Shown: positions 45,129-53,101 of the stretch, piece by piece | How the letters are laid out: each line of letters starts with the position of its first letter | Position numbering within the stretch: position 1 is the first letter of the stretch | Assembly (NCBI GenBank): GCA_041545745.1 | Contig: CP168152.1 | Location: 1,424,001-1,488,000 of the forward strand | Reading direction: 5' to 3' | Source: Stenotrophomonas indicatrix | GTDB lineage: Bacteria > Pseudomonadota > Gammaproteobacteria > Xanthomonadales > Xanthomonadaceae | Length of the DNA: 64,000 bases | Translations under genes and position numbers: made by a program | Notes under the pieces: model-generated | What the model saw: only the letters and a program-made list of their open reading frames with translations | Database searches by the model: none | Told to the model about the DNA's origin: nothing

Positions 45129-45899
45129 CTAATGCGATGCAACTGGCGGAAGCTGCGCCAGGCTGCGATAGCCGCCGCGCATCAGCGCCTCGCCGCGACG
45201 CACCAGCCGCCGCACGCGGGCACGCAAGGCGCTGTCCTTGTGCCAGTCGGCGGCGACGGCATTCTCACCGAACAATCCTTCGGCAACCTCGCGCAAGGAT
45301 GCGCCCGCCAGGGTCGCGTCAAGCGCCTGCAAGGTGTTCAGTCCCAGCACCGCCGCGGGCGAGGGCCGGGAACGGACCGCTGCGGCAGGCGCAGCTACGC
45401 TCGCCACGGCCAAGGCATCCAGCCCGGCCGCGAGCGCGCGATAGCGTGCGCAGGGTGTATCGCAAGCGCGGGTGGCGTAGAGGTAGGCCATGCCGTCTTC
45501 CAGGCCCGGCGCCAGCACAAGCCGCATGCAGCAGCCGGGCCAGTGCGACACCAGCACCAGGCGCTTGCCATCGTGGATCAAGTGTTTGCGACCGGGGAGG
45601 CGCCAGAACTCGAAGGCATAGGCATCGGGCGGCGGATCGGCATCGGGATAAAGCTGCACCACGGCGTCGTGATCGGGAAACCAGGCCGGATGCGCGTCGC
45701 GTGCGTCCAGGGCCGGATCTTCCCACAGGCGCAGGCCCCAGCGCTGTGCTGCGTTCGGCCGGCGGCGACGGCGCAGCCAGTCGTAGCGGTAGTCGGGGTG
45801 GCGGCGCAGGTATTCCCACGCCAGCGCCGGGCCGTCGAGGTGCAGCGTGTAGAGATACGCGGCTGTCGGATACCAGTGTTCAGCGCTCGGGCCAGCCAT
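45129..45899 (-). CDS. DUF2285 domain protein
   Basis: A 256-residue protein with an N-terminal DUF6499-like part (HPDYRYDWLRRRRR) and a C-terminal DUF2285 region (LREVAEGLFGENAVAADWHKDSALRARVRRLVRRGEALM). DUF2285 proteins are common in Tn4371-type and alpha-proteobacterial ICEs. They look like HTH DNA-binding proteins but their function is unknown. It is upstream of alpA and repA. Confidence 0.82.
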   Translation of the reverse strand: MAGPSAEHWYPTAAYLYTLHLDGPALAWEYLRRHPDYRYDWLRRRRRPNAAQRWGLRLWEDPALDARDAHPAWFPDHDAVVQLYPDADPPPDAYAFEFWRLPGRKHLIHDGKRLVLVSHWPGCCMRLVLAPGLEDGMAYLYATRACDTPCARYRALAAGLDALAVASVAAPAAAVRSRPSPAAVLGLNTLQALDATLAGASLREVAEGLFGENAVAADWHKDSALRARVRRLVRRGEALMRGGYRSLAQLPPVASH

Positions 45900-46245
45900 G
45901 ACGCAACCTCCTGTCAGTCAGCAGGAACGTCGCCACGGTTTTCGATGTGTGGGAGCTATCGGTTCAACATCAAAACGTCATCGTTATCGGGTTAGGTTGC
46001 GTCTTCTGGTGTCAAGACCGATTGGCTCCGGTGCATCGCGAAAATCGTCTGAATGCGACGGCTGCACCGCCAGGAAATGGTGCGCAGCACTGGACACCGT
46101 GCCGCAGCCCGCGTCAAAGATCGTGACTGTTTCCAGCAGAGTCGCACCGCTTCGGTGCAAGAATGCGGATTGAGACCTGCACGGTCTTGAGTAAGACGGA
46201 AATAGTCACAATGCACCCCGGCTGGATGGGTTGCGCAGGGCTCGG
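45900..46245. other. noncoding region with long-range inverted repeats
   Basis: No gene is seen in this 346-bp stretch. GACGCAACCT (45900-45909) is repeated inverted as AGGTTGCGTC (45994-46003), and TCAAGACCG (46012-46020) is repeated inverted as CGGTCTTGA (46183-46191). They may serve DUF2285 or DUF2958 regulation, or origin function. Confidence 0.4.
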
Positions 46246-46596
46246 TCAGTCCGAGATCGAGCCGCTTTCCTGTGCCAGTCGGACATACTCCGACAGCGGG
46301 CGCACCGCCTGGAAATACCGATCTCGCCGCACCGGCATCTTGCGCGGGCCGACGATGCCGGCCAGGTCGGACAGCTTGACCGTTCCCAGTGCAGGCATCC
46401 CGATGCCAAGGTCGATCAGGCCGTAGGCCGAATCGCCATCCGCAGGATCGAGCGCCACCAGCAGCCAGATCACATGCGCGTCCGGCGTGAAGATCCGCAC
46501 CACGGGCAACGGGTCGATGGACTGGCCGGCAGCGCGTGCCGCGCCGTGGGCCAGCAGCCGGGCGCGTTCGTCGGCGGTGACAAGCGGCAGGGTCAT
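46246..46596 (-). CDS. DUF2958 protein
   Basis: A 116-residue protein starting MTLPLVTADERARLLAHG at 46596. The longer upstream frame is not supported. It has PVVRIFTPDAHVIWLL and the GLIDLGIGMPALGTV core of DUF2958, a family found in Tn4371-type ICEs with no known function. A cluster of CGGATGCG motifs lies upstream of it. Confidence 0.82.
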   Translation of the reverse strand: MTLPLVTADERARLLAHGAARAAGQSIDPLPVVRIFTPDAHVIWLLVALDPADGDSAYGLIDLGIGMPALGTVKLSDLAGIVGPRKMPVRRDRYFQAVRPLSEYVRLAQESGSISD

Positions 46597-46626
46597 ATTC
46601 GGAATTCCCACAAAACCGAGGACGCG

Positions 46627-46805
46627 CGGATGCGCTTTTGTGCCGAAGCGCAGAACCGCCGAACCGTGTCCGCGCATCCGTGCGCAAGCACGGAAACGCA
46701 ATCCATCGCATCCGTAGAAGAACGGAAGTGCACAAGCGGAATTGTGGAAAGCCGGAAAGACACGGATGCGGTTCCCTGAATTTGGAGCCATCCGCAGATG
46801 CGGAT
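46627..46805. repeat. cluster of CGGATGCG motifs
   Basis: The 8-mer CGGATGCG or its complement occurs at 46627-46634, 46673-46680, 46707-46714 and 46763-46770. A perfect palindrome ATCCGCA-GA-TGCGGAT follows at 46790-46805. It lies between divergent DUF2958 and XRE genes. The motif may bind an element-encoded regulator. Confidence 0.5.
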
Positions 46806-46841
46806 TTCCGTAAAGGCACGAAAGCGTAGAACAGCACTAAA

Positions 46842-46874
46842 TGCGCACTATAGTTTGTAGCTCTATAGTGCGCA
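46842..46874. promoter_or_regulatory. 12-bp perfect palindrome, candidate XRE operator
   Basis: TGCGCACTATAG (46842-46853), a 9-bp spacer, then CTATAGTGCGCA (46863-46874) form a perfect inverted repeat 37 bp upstream of the XRE start. TATAGT or CTATAG in the arms could double as a -10 element, so binding would block transcription. This is a strong autoregulatory operator candidate. Confidence 0.75.
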
Positions 46875-46911
46875 ATCGGATGTCATCTTGGTTTTGTAAG
46901 GAAAACCATAG

Positions 46912-47196
46912 GTGGCAGCGAAACACTCATTGGCGACGGCAATACGGACGGTCAGGAAAGCGCGCGGCTTAAGCCAGGAAGCGTTCTCCGATGTCTCCAG
47001 CCGTACCTACCTGAGTTTGCTGGAGCGCGACCTCAAAAGCCCGACCATGCACAAGCTGACCAAGCTGTGCGAGGTCATGGACGTGCATCCGCTCACGTTG
47101 CTGACGCTGGCTTATGCCGGCGAGGACAAACGCAAAGTCCAACAGCTTCTGGTACAAGTCCAGAAGGAACTGGATGCAATCGTTTTTGGTGAATGA
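46912..47196 (+). CDS. XRE-family HTH regulator
   Basis: A 94-residue protein starting at a GTG (46912). It is a compact HTH-XRE domain (AIRTVRKARGLSQEAFSDVSSRTYLSLLERDLKSPTMHKLTKLCEV in segments over residues 11-56) with a short helical tail. It is separated by 1 bp from the VOC gene downstream. The palindrome just upstream suggests autorepression. Small XRE regulators of this kind often hold ICE transfer or excision in check, which is inference here. Confidence 0.85.
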   Translation: MAAKHSLATAIRTVRKARGLSQEAFSDVSSRTYLSLLERDLKSPTMHKLTKLCEVMDVHPLTLLTLAYAGEDKRKVQQLLVQVQKELDAIVFGE

Positions 47197-47197
47197 C

Positions 47198-47632
47198 ATG
47201 ACCGAACCTCGCAACTTCGACCACCTCTGGCGCGACCGCAACGACACCTCGCAACAGCGCGTACCGCGCGTGCTGATCCGAGTGTTCGTCGGGCCGGGGG
47301 AGCTTGAGCGCAGCGTGCGTTTCTATGAAGAACTCCAAGGCGTGGCAGCCGATGGTGGCTTTCCGTTCCCCGAAGCGGGTTTGCGTCTGGCGATGGTCGG
47401 TGCGTTCCTGCTGATTGAGGGAACGCCCAAAACATTGGCACCTTTCACGTCGACCACGGGCACGCTCTTGGTCGATGACGTACAGCCTTACTACGACAAG
47501 CTGATGGCTGCCGGCGCAAAGATCATATTTCCTTTGCAAGTCGTTCCCACAGGCGCGGCATTCAACGCGGTTCACCCGGATGGCGCGGTTGTCGAGTACG
47601 TCCATCATCGGCCCGACCCAAAGGGCCGGTAA
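47198..47632 (+). CDS. VOC-family (glyoxalase/bleomycin-resistance-like) protein
   Basis: A 144-residue protein from the ATG at 47198. It has the VOC fold pattern: VLIRVFVGPGELERSVRFYEELQG over residues 26-49, and HPDGAVVEYVHH near the C-terminus. No dedicated family name can be given. It may detoxify or bind small molecules, or act as the effector-binding partner of the XRE regulator with which it is co-transcribed. Confidence 0.75.
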   Translation: MTEPRNFDHLWRDRNDTSQQRVPRVLIRVFVGPGELERSVRFYEELQGVAADGGFPFPEAGLRLAMVGAFLLIEGTPKTLAPFTSTTGTLLVDDVQPYYDKLMAAGAKIIFPLQVVPTGAAFNAVHPDGAVVEYVHHRPDPKGR

Positions 47633-47705
47633 TCAGCGACGAACGCTGGAGCCGGGTTGCACAAGGATGCGCCCCGCCGCAAGGGGCGGGGCGCGGTGGC
47701 GGCCG

Positions 47706-48020
47706 TCAGGCCGCCTTGGGCTTGCTGCGCGACCAGATCAGGTCGTGCGTGCCGTCCTCGCCTTCGATCAGGCGGGCATAGACCGTTGCCGGGAACGAAG
47801 GATCGTCGAGGGACACGGACACATAGGGGCGTCCGGCTTCACTGACTTTCCGCCACCCCGCGCCGATGTCGTGTCCAGCCGCCTGAAGGCGGAAGTCGGG
47901 GGCGTTCTCGGTGTCGCCCTTGTCGTTGGGAACCAGCTTGACCTTGACGTTGAGCGTCAGGGTACGGAGCGTGCCGGTGAAGCCGTCTTTGTCTGCGCTG
48001 AAGGTGCCGATGTTAGCCAT
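47706..48020 (-). CDS. DUF736 protein
   Basis: A 104-residue protein from the ATG at 48020 ([23 protein letters not shown]). The DUF736 family is found in many alpha-, beta- and gamma-proteobacterial ICEs and plasmids and has an OB-like fold. Its role is unknown. It is convergent with the VOC gene. The structured repeat starts directly upstream of it. Confidence 0.88.
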   Translation of the reverse strand: MANIGTFSADKDGFTGTLRTLTLNVKVKLVPNDKGDTENAPDFRLQAAGHDIGAGWRKVSEAGRPYVSVSLDDPSFPATVYARLIEGEDGTHDLIWSRSKPKAA

Positions 48021-48079
48021 GATGTTTCTCCTTTCGGTTGAACAAGGTCGCGCCAGTGCGTCCTTGTTGTGAACCGGCC

Positions 48080-48710
48080 GGCGAGGGATGGGCTGGCCGC
48101 ACCGCGCAGCGGTCGCAACACCGTGGAGAACCTGGAAGCGAAGAGAATTTGCTGCGCGAGGAAGCCGCGCAGCGACGGGGAAATTGTTTTCGCTGGAAGG
48201 TTGCGGCCATGAAGCCCAAGGCGCAGCCGCGCCACCGCCAGGATTCACGACAAGCCAAGGACGCACGGGCCGCCCACTCCCGAATGGAGACGTGGCCGAC
48301 TCGGCATCCCCGCATGACGGCTGCACCGACATGCGCCCTGATGCGACCAAGTCTGCCCGCCACGATTGGCGGGAGCGTCCCAGTCGTATCCTGCGGCGGC
48401 TGGCTTGAGGTGTGGTGTGGATGCGCCATAGCGAGGCCGCGCGGTGTCCGTGAACCGTCCTTCGTGACGTGGTTGCATTGGACCGCCAGCGTCGAGGACG
48501 GCACGCTTTCGCACAAACCTGCCGCAGCAAGCCCAGGTGTAGCCTCACAAGTACCGCTCATTGCGGCGGTGTGCTGATTTGTCCCGCAAGCGAAGTGCGC
48601 AGCGGCGCAGGCGCGAAGGCATAAGGGATTGAAGCCGAATGGACAGGACGCCATTGGCGGCATGAGGCGCAGCCCGAAAGCCCGGCGGCGCTATGCGCAG
48701 ACATGCACAA
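48080..48710 (+). repeat. structured noncoding element, copy 2
   Basis: It matches 16263-16670, except for an extra segment of about 190 bp (48302-48500). The core hairpin GGTTGCG (48199-48205) / CGCAGCC (48222-48228) differs from copy 1 by one arm base that keeps pairing as T-G instead of T-A. About 55 bp after the hairpin are nearly identical in both copies. It lies upstream of DUF736. No protein-coding frame is convincing. Remaining bases of 48021-48826 show nothing else. Confidence 0.6.
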
Positions 48711-48826
48711 CAGATTTTTCAAGGTGACCAAAACGCCATTGGACAAGTTATGAAATGAACTAAGTTTCGATGTTCTATACCATGCAATGAAAAACAACTA
48801 TCAAGAACCAATGGAAGAACCGATTC

Positions 48827-49606
48827 ATGCGCCCCTTATCGACCGCTGCGTCCGATGAATTCAAAACTGTGCGTTTCATCCTGACCGACATGGATGAAAC
48901 CCTGACCTATCAGGGCCGGTTGGCCGCCGCTACCTACCGAGCGTTGGAGCGGTTGCAAGACAAGGGAATCAAGGTCATCCCCGTAACGGCTGCGCCAGCG
49001 GGTTGGTGCGACCAGATGGCCCGCATGTGGCCTGTTGACGGGGTTATCGGCGAAAACGGCGGCTTGTTTTTCCAGCGTGCGCCTGGCGGGCATGGCGTCA
49101 CGCGCCGTTTCTGGCACAGTGAGGACGGTAGGCTAACCGTAGCTGCTCGCCTGGACAGCATCGCGCGGACACTGCGCGAAGAAATACCACAAGCCGCCTT
49201 GGCAGATGACCAACCCTTTCGGCTCACCAGCATCGCCTTCACGCAGCCAGAAAATTCTGCAATCACCCAGCGCCTCATCGCGCGGCTACGGGAGCTGGGT
49301 GCTGATGCCACGCTGAACAACCTATGGGTCTTGGGGTGGGTGGGGGGATACGACAAATTGAGCATGGCAAGGCGAGTTCTTGCCGAGACTTATGGACTCA
49401 ATATCGACACCCATCCCGAAGCCGTGCTCTATACCGGAGACTCGACAAACGATGCTCCTATGTTTGGCTTCTTCAAACATTGTGTTGGCGTTAGCACCGT
49501 GCGGCGTTATCTGCACGAAATTCCCGTGCCTCCGCGTTGGGTGACGAACGGGCCAGGCGGCGCTGGTTTCGTCGAAGCTGCGGAAGCGGTGCTTTCAGCA
49601 ATTTGA
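48827..49606 (+). CDS. HAD-superfamily hydrolase (Cof-like)
   Basis: A 259-residue phosphatase-like protein with the nucleophile motif DMDETLT (about 21-27), a threonine motif PVTAAPAGW, and the late motif GDSTNDAPMF (about 209-218). The C2-type cap fits Cof/phosphomannomutase-like enzymes. Substrate unknown. Its base composition looks less GC-rich than the ICE backbone, which suggests separate acquisition. It is upstream of an MFS fragment and the TetR cluster. Confidence 0.82.
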   Translation: MRPLSTAASDEFKTVRFILTDMDETLTYQGRLAAATYRALERLQDKGIKVIPVTAAPAGWCDQMARMWPVDGVIGENGGLFFQRAPGGHGVTRRFWHSEDGRLTVAARLDSIARTLREEIPQAALADDQPFRLTSIAFTQPENSAITQRLIARLRELGADATLNNLWVLGWVGGYDKLSMARRVLAETYGLNIDTHPEAVLYTGDSTNDAPMFGFFKHCVGVSTVRRYLHEIPVPPRWVTNGPGGAGFVEAAEAVLSAI

Positions 49607-49740
49607 AGCCCTTTCCAATCCAGCTCGCCCCGACTTGGGTTTATGAATCGAGCATGGCGTTGTGCGTTTTTCGGGCGCGGCTACAGCCGCGCCCCGTGAT
49701 GGAGTGAAAATCTGTCAGATCGGCGCCGGCCCCAATTGCC

Positions 49741-49953
49741 GTGTTGCAGCGCCAGAACATGCCGCCCGCGCAGGTCGCCAAGGCGATGGCGCTGTTTACC
49801 GCCGTCTTCGTGGTCGGCCAGGTGATCGGGCTGGTGCTGGCTGGCGAGGTCGCCGACCGGCATGGCCTGGGCACCTCACTGTGGTTCGGCGCGGGACTGC
49901 CGACGGTAGCGGTGGTCTTGCCGTGGGGCATGCGCAGGACAAGATCTACATAG
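49741..49953 (+). pseudogene. MFS transporter C-terminal fragment
   Basis: The frame AMALFTAVFVVGQVIGLVLAGEVADRHGLGTSLWFGAGL resembles the last helices of a YbfB-type MFS protein. The upstream helices are absent, and the frame starts abruptly after unrelated sequence (49607-49740, nothing recognised). It is a fragment left by rearrangement. Confidence 0.5.
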
Positions 49954-50069
49954 TGTGTGCGCCGCCGCGAGGGGCGGCGCACCGCCGTGACCCATCCGAC
50001 AATGCCGGTTCGGTAGCATTCGAGGGTGACGAGCTGCAAGCGTCGGGGACGGGCCTTGCTCTGGTCCCC

Positions 50070-50180
50070 TAGCAGCACCGCGGGCGCGAAGACGTGAGGG
50101 ATTGACACCGGATGGCTATGACGCCATTGGCGGCAATGGGGTGCAGCCCGAAAGTCCGGCGGCACACGGTGCCGACACGC
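50070..50180 (+). repeat. structured noncoding element, partial copy 3
   Basis: About 110 bp match the end of copies 1 and 2 (the GCGCGAAG...GAGGGATTGA...CGCCATTGGCGGCA...GCAGCCCGAAAG region). The core hairpin is not included. It lies just upstream of the tetR promoter. The rest of 49954-50249 shows no gene. Confidence 0.5.
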
Positions 50181-50212
50181 ACCAATGACACGAAGCCGCT
50201 TCATGTTATATT

Positions 50213-50229
50213 GGGAAATAATCATTCCC
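50213..50229. promoter_or_regulatory. TetR operator candidate, site 1
   Basis: GGGAAATAATCATTCCC is a near-perfect palindrome 21 bp upstream of the tetR start. A very similar 17-bp palindrome stands in front of the MFS gene (50891-50907), so TetR probably represses both. Confidence 0.7.
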
Positions 50230-50249
50230 TAATATTGGCGTACTGCGTC

Positions 50250-50873
50250 ATGCCTAGACCTTATCCATCATCCAACACCACTGCCCGCACCCGTGGCCGA
50301 CCACGCGAGTTCGACATGGATGAAGCTCTGGACAAGGCCGTTCGTGTGTTCTGTGAACGTGGATATCACGCGACCTCCATTACCGACCTAACCTCGGCGA
50401 TGGGGTTGGCGGCAGGCAGCATCTACAAGGCGTTCAAGGACAAACGCGCGGTGTTCCTGGCTGCGTTCGACCACTACAAGGCAATGCGTGATGCGCAGTT
50501 GAGCGAGGCCATCCAGGGCGGCCGCGATGGCCGCGAGCGGTTGCGCAATGCCCTCGATTTCTTCGCTGCCTCGTCCTGCGGCGCACAAGGTCAGTTGGGA
50601 TGCCTGGTGGTCAGTGGCGCAAGCGAACTGGGGACCTTCGATGAGGAGATCGCGCGGCGCGTCACCAGCTCGCTGGAGAGAAGCGAAACCATGCTGGGCG
50701 AACTCATACGGCAAGGGCAAGACGATGGTTCGATCCCCACGACGCTCGACAGCCAGGCGACGGCCCGGCTAATGCTCTGCGTGCTGCAAGGTATGCGCGT
50801 CATCGGCAAGGCAGGCCGGAGCAAGGAGGACATGCAGGCCGTGGCCGATACCGCGTTGAAGTTCCTGGATTGA
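50250..50873 (+). CDS. TetR-family repressor
   Basis: A 207-residue TetR protein from the ATG at 50250, with the HTH at AVRVFCERGYHATSITDLTSAMGLAAGSIYKAFKDKRAVF (segments over residues 27-66). A C-terminal effector domain of the AcrR/YcfQ kind follows. It is 52 bp upstream of an MFS transporter gene, and twin palindromes flank the pair. Loss of binding to a substrate of the pump would release transport. Confidence 0.87.
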   Translation: MPRPYPSSNTTARTRGRPREFDMDEALDKAVRVFCERGYHATSITDLTSAMGLAAGSIYKAFKDKRAVFLAAFDHYKAMRDAQLSEAIQGGRDGRERLRNALDFFAASSCGAQGQLGCLVVSGASELGTFDEEIARRVTSSLERSETMLGELIRQGQDDGSIPTTLDSQATARLMLCVLQGMRVIGKAGRSKEDMQAVADTALKFLD

Positions 50874-50890
50874 TATTTTTTTGCCAATTT

Positions 50891-50907
50891 AGGAAATAAA
50901 TATTCCC
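50891..50907. promoter_or_regulatory. TetR operator candidate, site 2
   Basis: AGGAAATAAATATTCCC, 19 bp upstream of the MFS start, shares the consensus RGGAAATAAnnATTCCC with site 1. The match of two independent promoters to one palindrome makes this a credible operator pair. Confidence 0.7.
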
Positions 50908-50925
50908 TTTATTTGAGAGTTTTTT

Positions 50926-52137
50926 ATGACAACACCTGCTTCTTCGACGACCGCCACGGCGGAACCATCGGCCATATCCCCCTGGCTGACTTCGCTTCTC
51001 GCCGTGGCCTGCGGCCTGATCGCCGCCAACATCTACTATGCGCAGCCGCTGGCGGGGCCGATCGGTTCGGCGCTTGGCCTGTCCGCCAAGGCGACGGGGT
51101 TGATCGTTACGCTGACACAAATCGGCTACGGTCTGGGTCTGCTGCTGATCGTGCCGCTGGGCGACTTGATCGAGAACCGGAAGCTGACGCTGACATTGCT
51201 GCTGATTGCCGCGCTGTCGCTGCTAGGCGCAGGGTTGTCCACACAGCCACTGCCATTCCTGCTGTCGGCGCTGGGCATCGGCATCGGAACTGTCGCAGTG
51301 CAAGTGCTGGTGCCCTATGCCGCACACATGGCTCCGGTCGCTGTTCGCGGTCGCGTGGTGGGCAACGTGATGAGCGGCTTGATGCTGGGCATCATGCTGG
51401 CCCGCCCGGTATCGAGCTTCATCACCCAGCTTGCCTCCTGGCATCTGGTGTTCTTCGCGTCCGCCGTGGGGATGGTATTGCTGGCCGGTGTGTTGAGCTG
51501 GAAGCTGCCGCAGCGTGCGCCCGCCGGAAATCTGCGCTATGGCGAACTGCTGGCGTCGATGGCCGGCTTGGCGCGCACGACGCCGGCACTGCGTCGCCGT
51601 GCGCTTTACCATGCCGCCTTGTTCGGCGCTTTCAGCCTGTTCTGGACGACCACGCCGCTGCTGCTGGCCGGGCCTACCTATGGCCTCTCGCAAGGCGGCA
51701 TCGCCTTGTTCGCACTCGCCGGTGTTGCGGGCGCCATCGCCGCGCCTATCGCGGGCCGCGTGGCGGACCGGGGCTGGAGCCGTCCGGCCACGGCAGCGGC
51801 CATGCTGGCGGTGGCATCGGGCTTCCTGTTGACGCATCTCGGCGCGCCCGGCTCGTCATGGTCGCTTGGCTGGCTGGTGCTGGCGGCCATCGTGCTGGAC
51901 TTCGGGGTGGCGGCCAACATGACCCTGGGGCAGCGTGCCATTTTCGCGCTGGGTGCGGAAGTGCGCGCCCGGCTCAACGGCCTGTACATGACCACGTTCT
52001 TCCTGGGCGGCGCGCTCGGCTCGGCGCTCGGCGCTTGGGCCTATGCGAGCGGCGGCTGGGCATGGGCATCTGCCTTCGGTATCGCGCTGCCCGTGGCGGC
52101 CTTGGTGTATTGGATGACGGAAGAACGCCCGGGATGA
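50926..52137 (+). CDS. MFS transporter (DHA1-like)
   Basis: A 403-residue protein with about 12 hydrophobic segments. It has the N-terminal IAANIYYAQPLAGPIG and the motif-A-like GDLIENRKL near residues 88-96. No antibiotic specificity can be assigned. It is controlled by the upstream TetR gene and ends facing the LysE-type gene. Confidence 0.85.
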   Translation: MTTPASSTTATAEPSAISPWLTSLLAVACGLIAANIYYAQPLAGPIGSALGLSAKATGLIVTLTQIGYGLGLLLIVPLGDLIENRKLTLTLLLIAALSLLGAGLSTQPLPFLLSALGIGIGTVAVQVLVPYAAHMAPVAVRGRVVGNVMSGLMLGIMLARPVSSFITQLASWHLVFFASAVGMVLLAGVLSWKLPQRAPAGNLRYGELLASMAGLARTTPALRRRALYHAALFGAFSLFWTTTPLLLAGPTYGLSQGGIALFALAGVAGAIAAPIAGRVADRGWSRPATAAAMLAVASGFLLTHLGAPGSSWSLGWLVLAAIVLDFGVAANMTLGQRAIFALGAEVRARLNGLYMTTFFLGGALGSALGAWAYASGGWAWASAFGIALPVAALVYWMTEERPG

Positions 52138-52221
52138 TCCAGGCGAACCACAACGACAGTCGTCCGATGGTGGCGATTGAATGGAGCGCTATGCGCCGAC
52201 ACGCTACCGCGTGTTTTGGGG

Positions 52222-52824
52222 CTAACCCCTTGATGCAATCACGGCGGCCGCCCCGGTCATCAGACCAGCCGATGAGCGATTGACCAATCTCATGTGGCGC
52301 TCGGACTGAACGAATTTGCGCGCCCGAGTCGCTGCAAACAGATACGTAAGCTGTATGGAAAGGTCGATCACCAGACCCAGCACCAGAATCAATCCCATGT
52401 GCACGTATGAGAGTGAGGTCATATCGAAAGCATGAGGAAGCACGGCCCCAAAAAACACAACCGCTTTCGGATTCCCCATTGTCAGCAACATACCCGGCAC
52501 CAAGCCGCTGGTATCCACTTTTGAAGTCTCGGAAATGACAGGCGGCGCATTCCAAAGTTTCCAGGCCATGAAAAGCAGATATGCGACACCCACCCATTTA
52601 ATGGCGATGAATAGTCCTTCGTAGCGCAGGGCAACCGCCGACAAACCAAACATGGCGGCAGCAAGCCAGATCAAATTGCCGAGCACCATGCCCAATACAA
52701 AGAGAAGGCCCGATGAACCGCCTCCCGACGAAACGACACGTGCCACAAGTGCGCCTTGTGCCGGCCCCGGCAACGCGGCAGCGATGGCAAAAGGAATGAT
52801 GAAGAAAAGCAAATTCTCAGCCAT
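52222..52824 (-). CDS. LysE/RhtB-family exporter
   Basis: A 200-residue inner-membrane protein with five or six hydrophobic segments. It has the family N-terminal pattern FAIAAALPGPAQGALVARVVSSGG and the later LTMGNPKAVVFFGAVLP. Such proteins export amino acids or related metabolites. It is convergent with the MFS gene, with 84 bp between the stops. Confidence 0.82.
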   Translation of the reverse strand: MAENLLFFIIPFAIAAALPGPAQGALVARVVSSGGGSSGLLFVLGMVLGNLIWLAAAMFGLSAVALRYEGLFIAIKWVGVAYLLFMAWKLWNAPPVISETSKVDTSGLVPGMLLTMGNPKAVVFFGAVLPHAFDMTSLSYVHMGLILVLGLVIDLSIQLTYLFAATRARKFVQSERHMRLVNRSSAGLMTGAAAVIASRG

Positions 52825-52967
52825 AGCGGCTCCTAACCCTTATTGATGCGCGAAGCGTGCAATACCGTTGTTAGGCATAACTGCCAGATCTGAAAAATGA
52901 TACTGGACATGGGTGGCGGTTGGTGAGTCCTTTCGATGATGTCGGACAGTTGAGGTCAAGGATTTGA

Positions 52968-53001
52968 GCCGGGCGCGGCCACTGTCGCGCCCGGCTTTTT
53001 T
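52968..53001 (+). terminator. hairpin with plus-strand T-tract
   Basis: GCCGGGCGCG (52968-52977) pairs with CGCGCCCGGC (52986-52995) and is followed by TTTTTT. It is a typical intrinsic terminator for plus-strand transcription, yet no plus-strand gene ends here. It may insulate the lysE promoter region. Confidence 0.6.
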
Positions 53002-53004
53002 GAC

Positions 53005-53039
53005 CACCGGCCCCAAGGCGGCACGGCTTGGGGCCGGTG
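53005..53039. repeat. 13-bp perfect hairpin
   Basis: CACCGGCCCCAAG (53005-53017) and CTTGGGGCCGGTG (53027-53039) form a perfect stem with a 9-base loop. It stands between two terminator hairpins, with no T-tract of its own. Confidence 0.5.
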
Positions 53040-53052
53040 CTGACTGGACAGC

Positions 53053-53079
53053 AAAAACGCCTTGGCCGAGGCCAAGGCG
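53053..53079 (-). terminator. terminator of parB
   Basis: CGCCTTGGCC (53058-53067) pairs with GGCCAAGGCG (53070-53079). Read on the minus strand it is followed by TTTTT, 23 bp past the parB stop. It is a good intrinsic terminator for the DUF932-parB transcript. Confidence 0.75.
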
Positions 53080-53101
53080 CTTGCTTGCATGGATGGGGAG
53101 A

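Noticed and set aside
49741..49953. A small intact membrane protein gene
   Set aside because: The residues match only the last helices of a larger MFS family and the frame starts abruptly, so a fragment is more likely.
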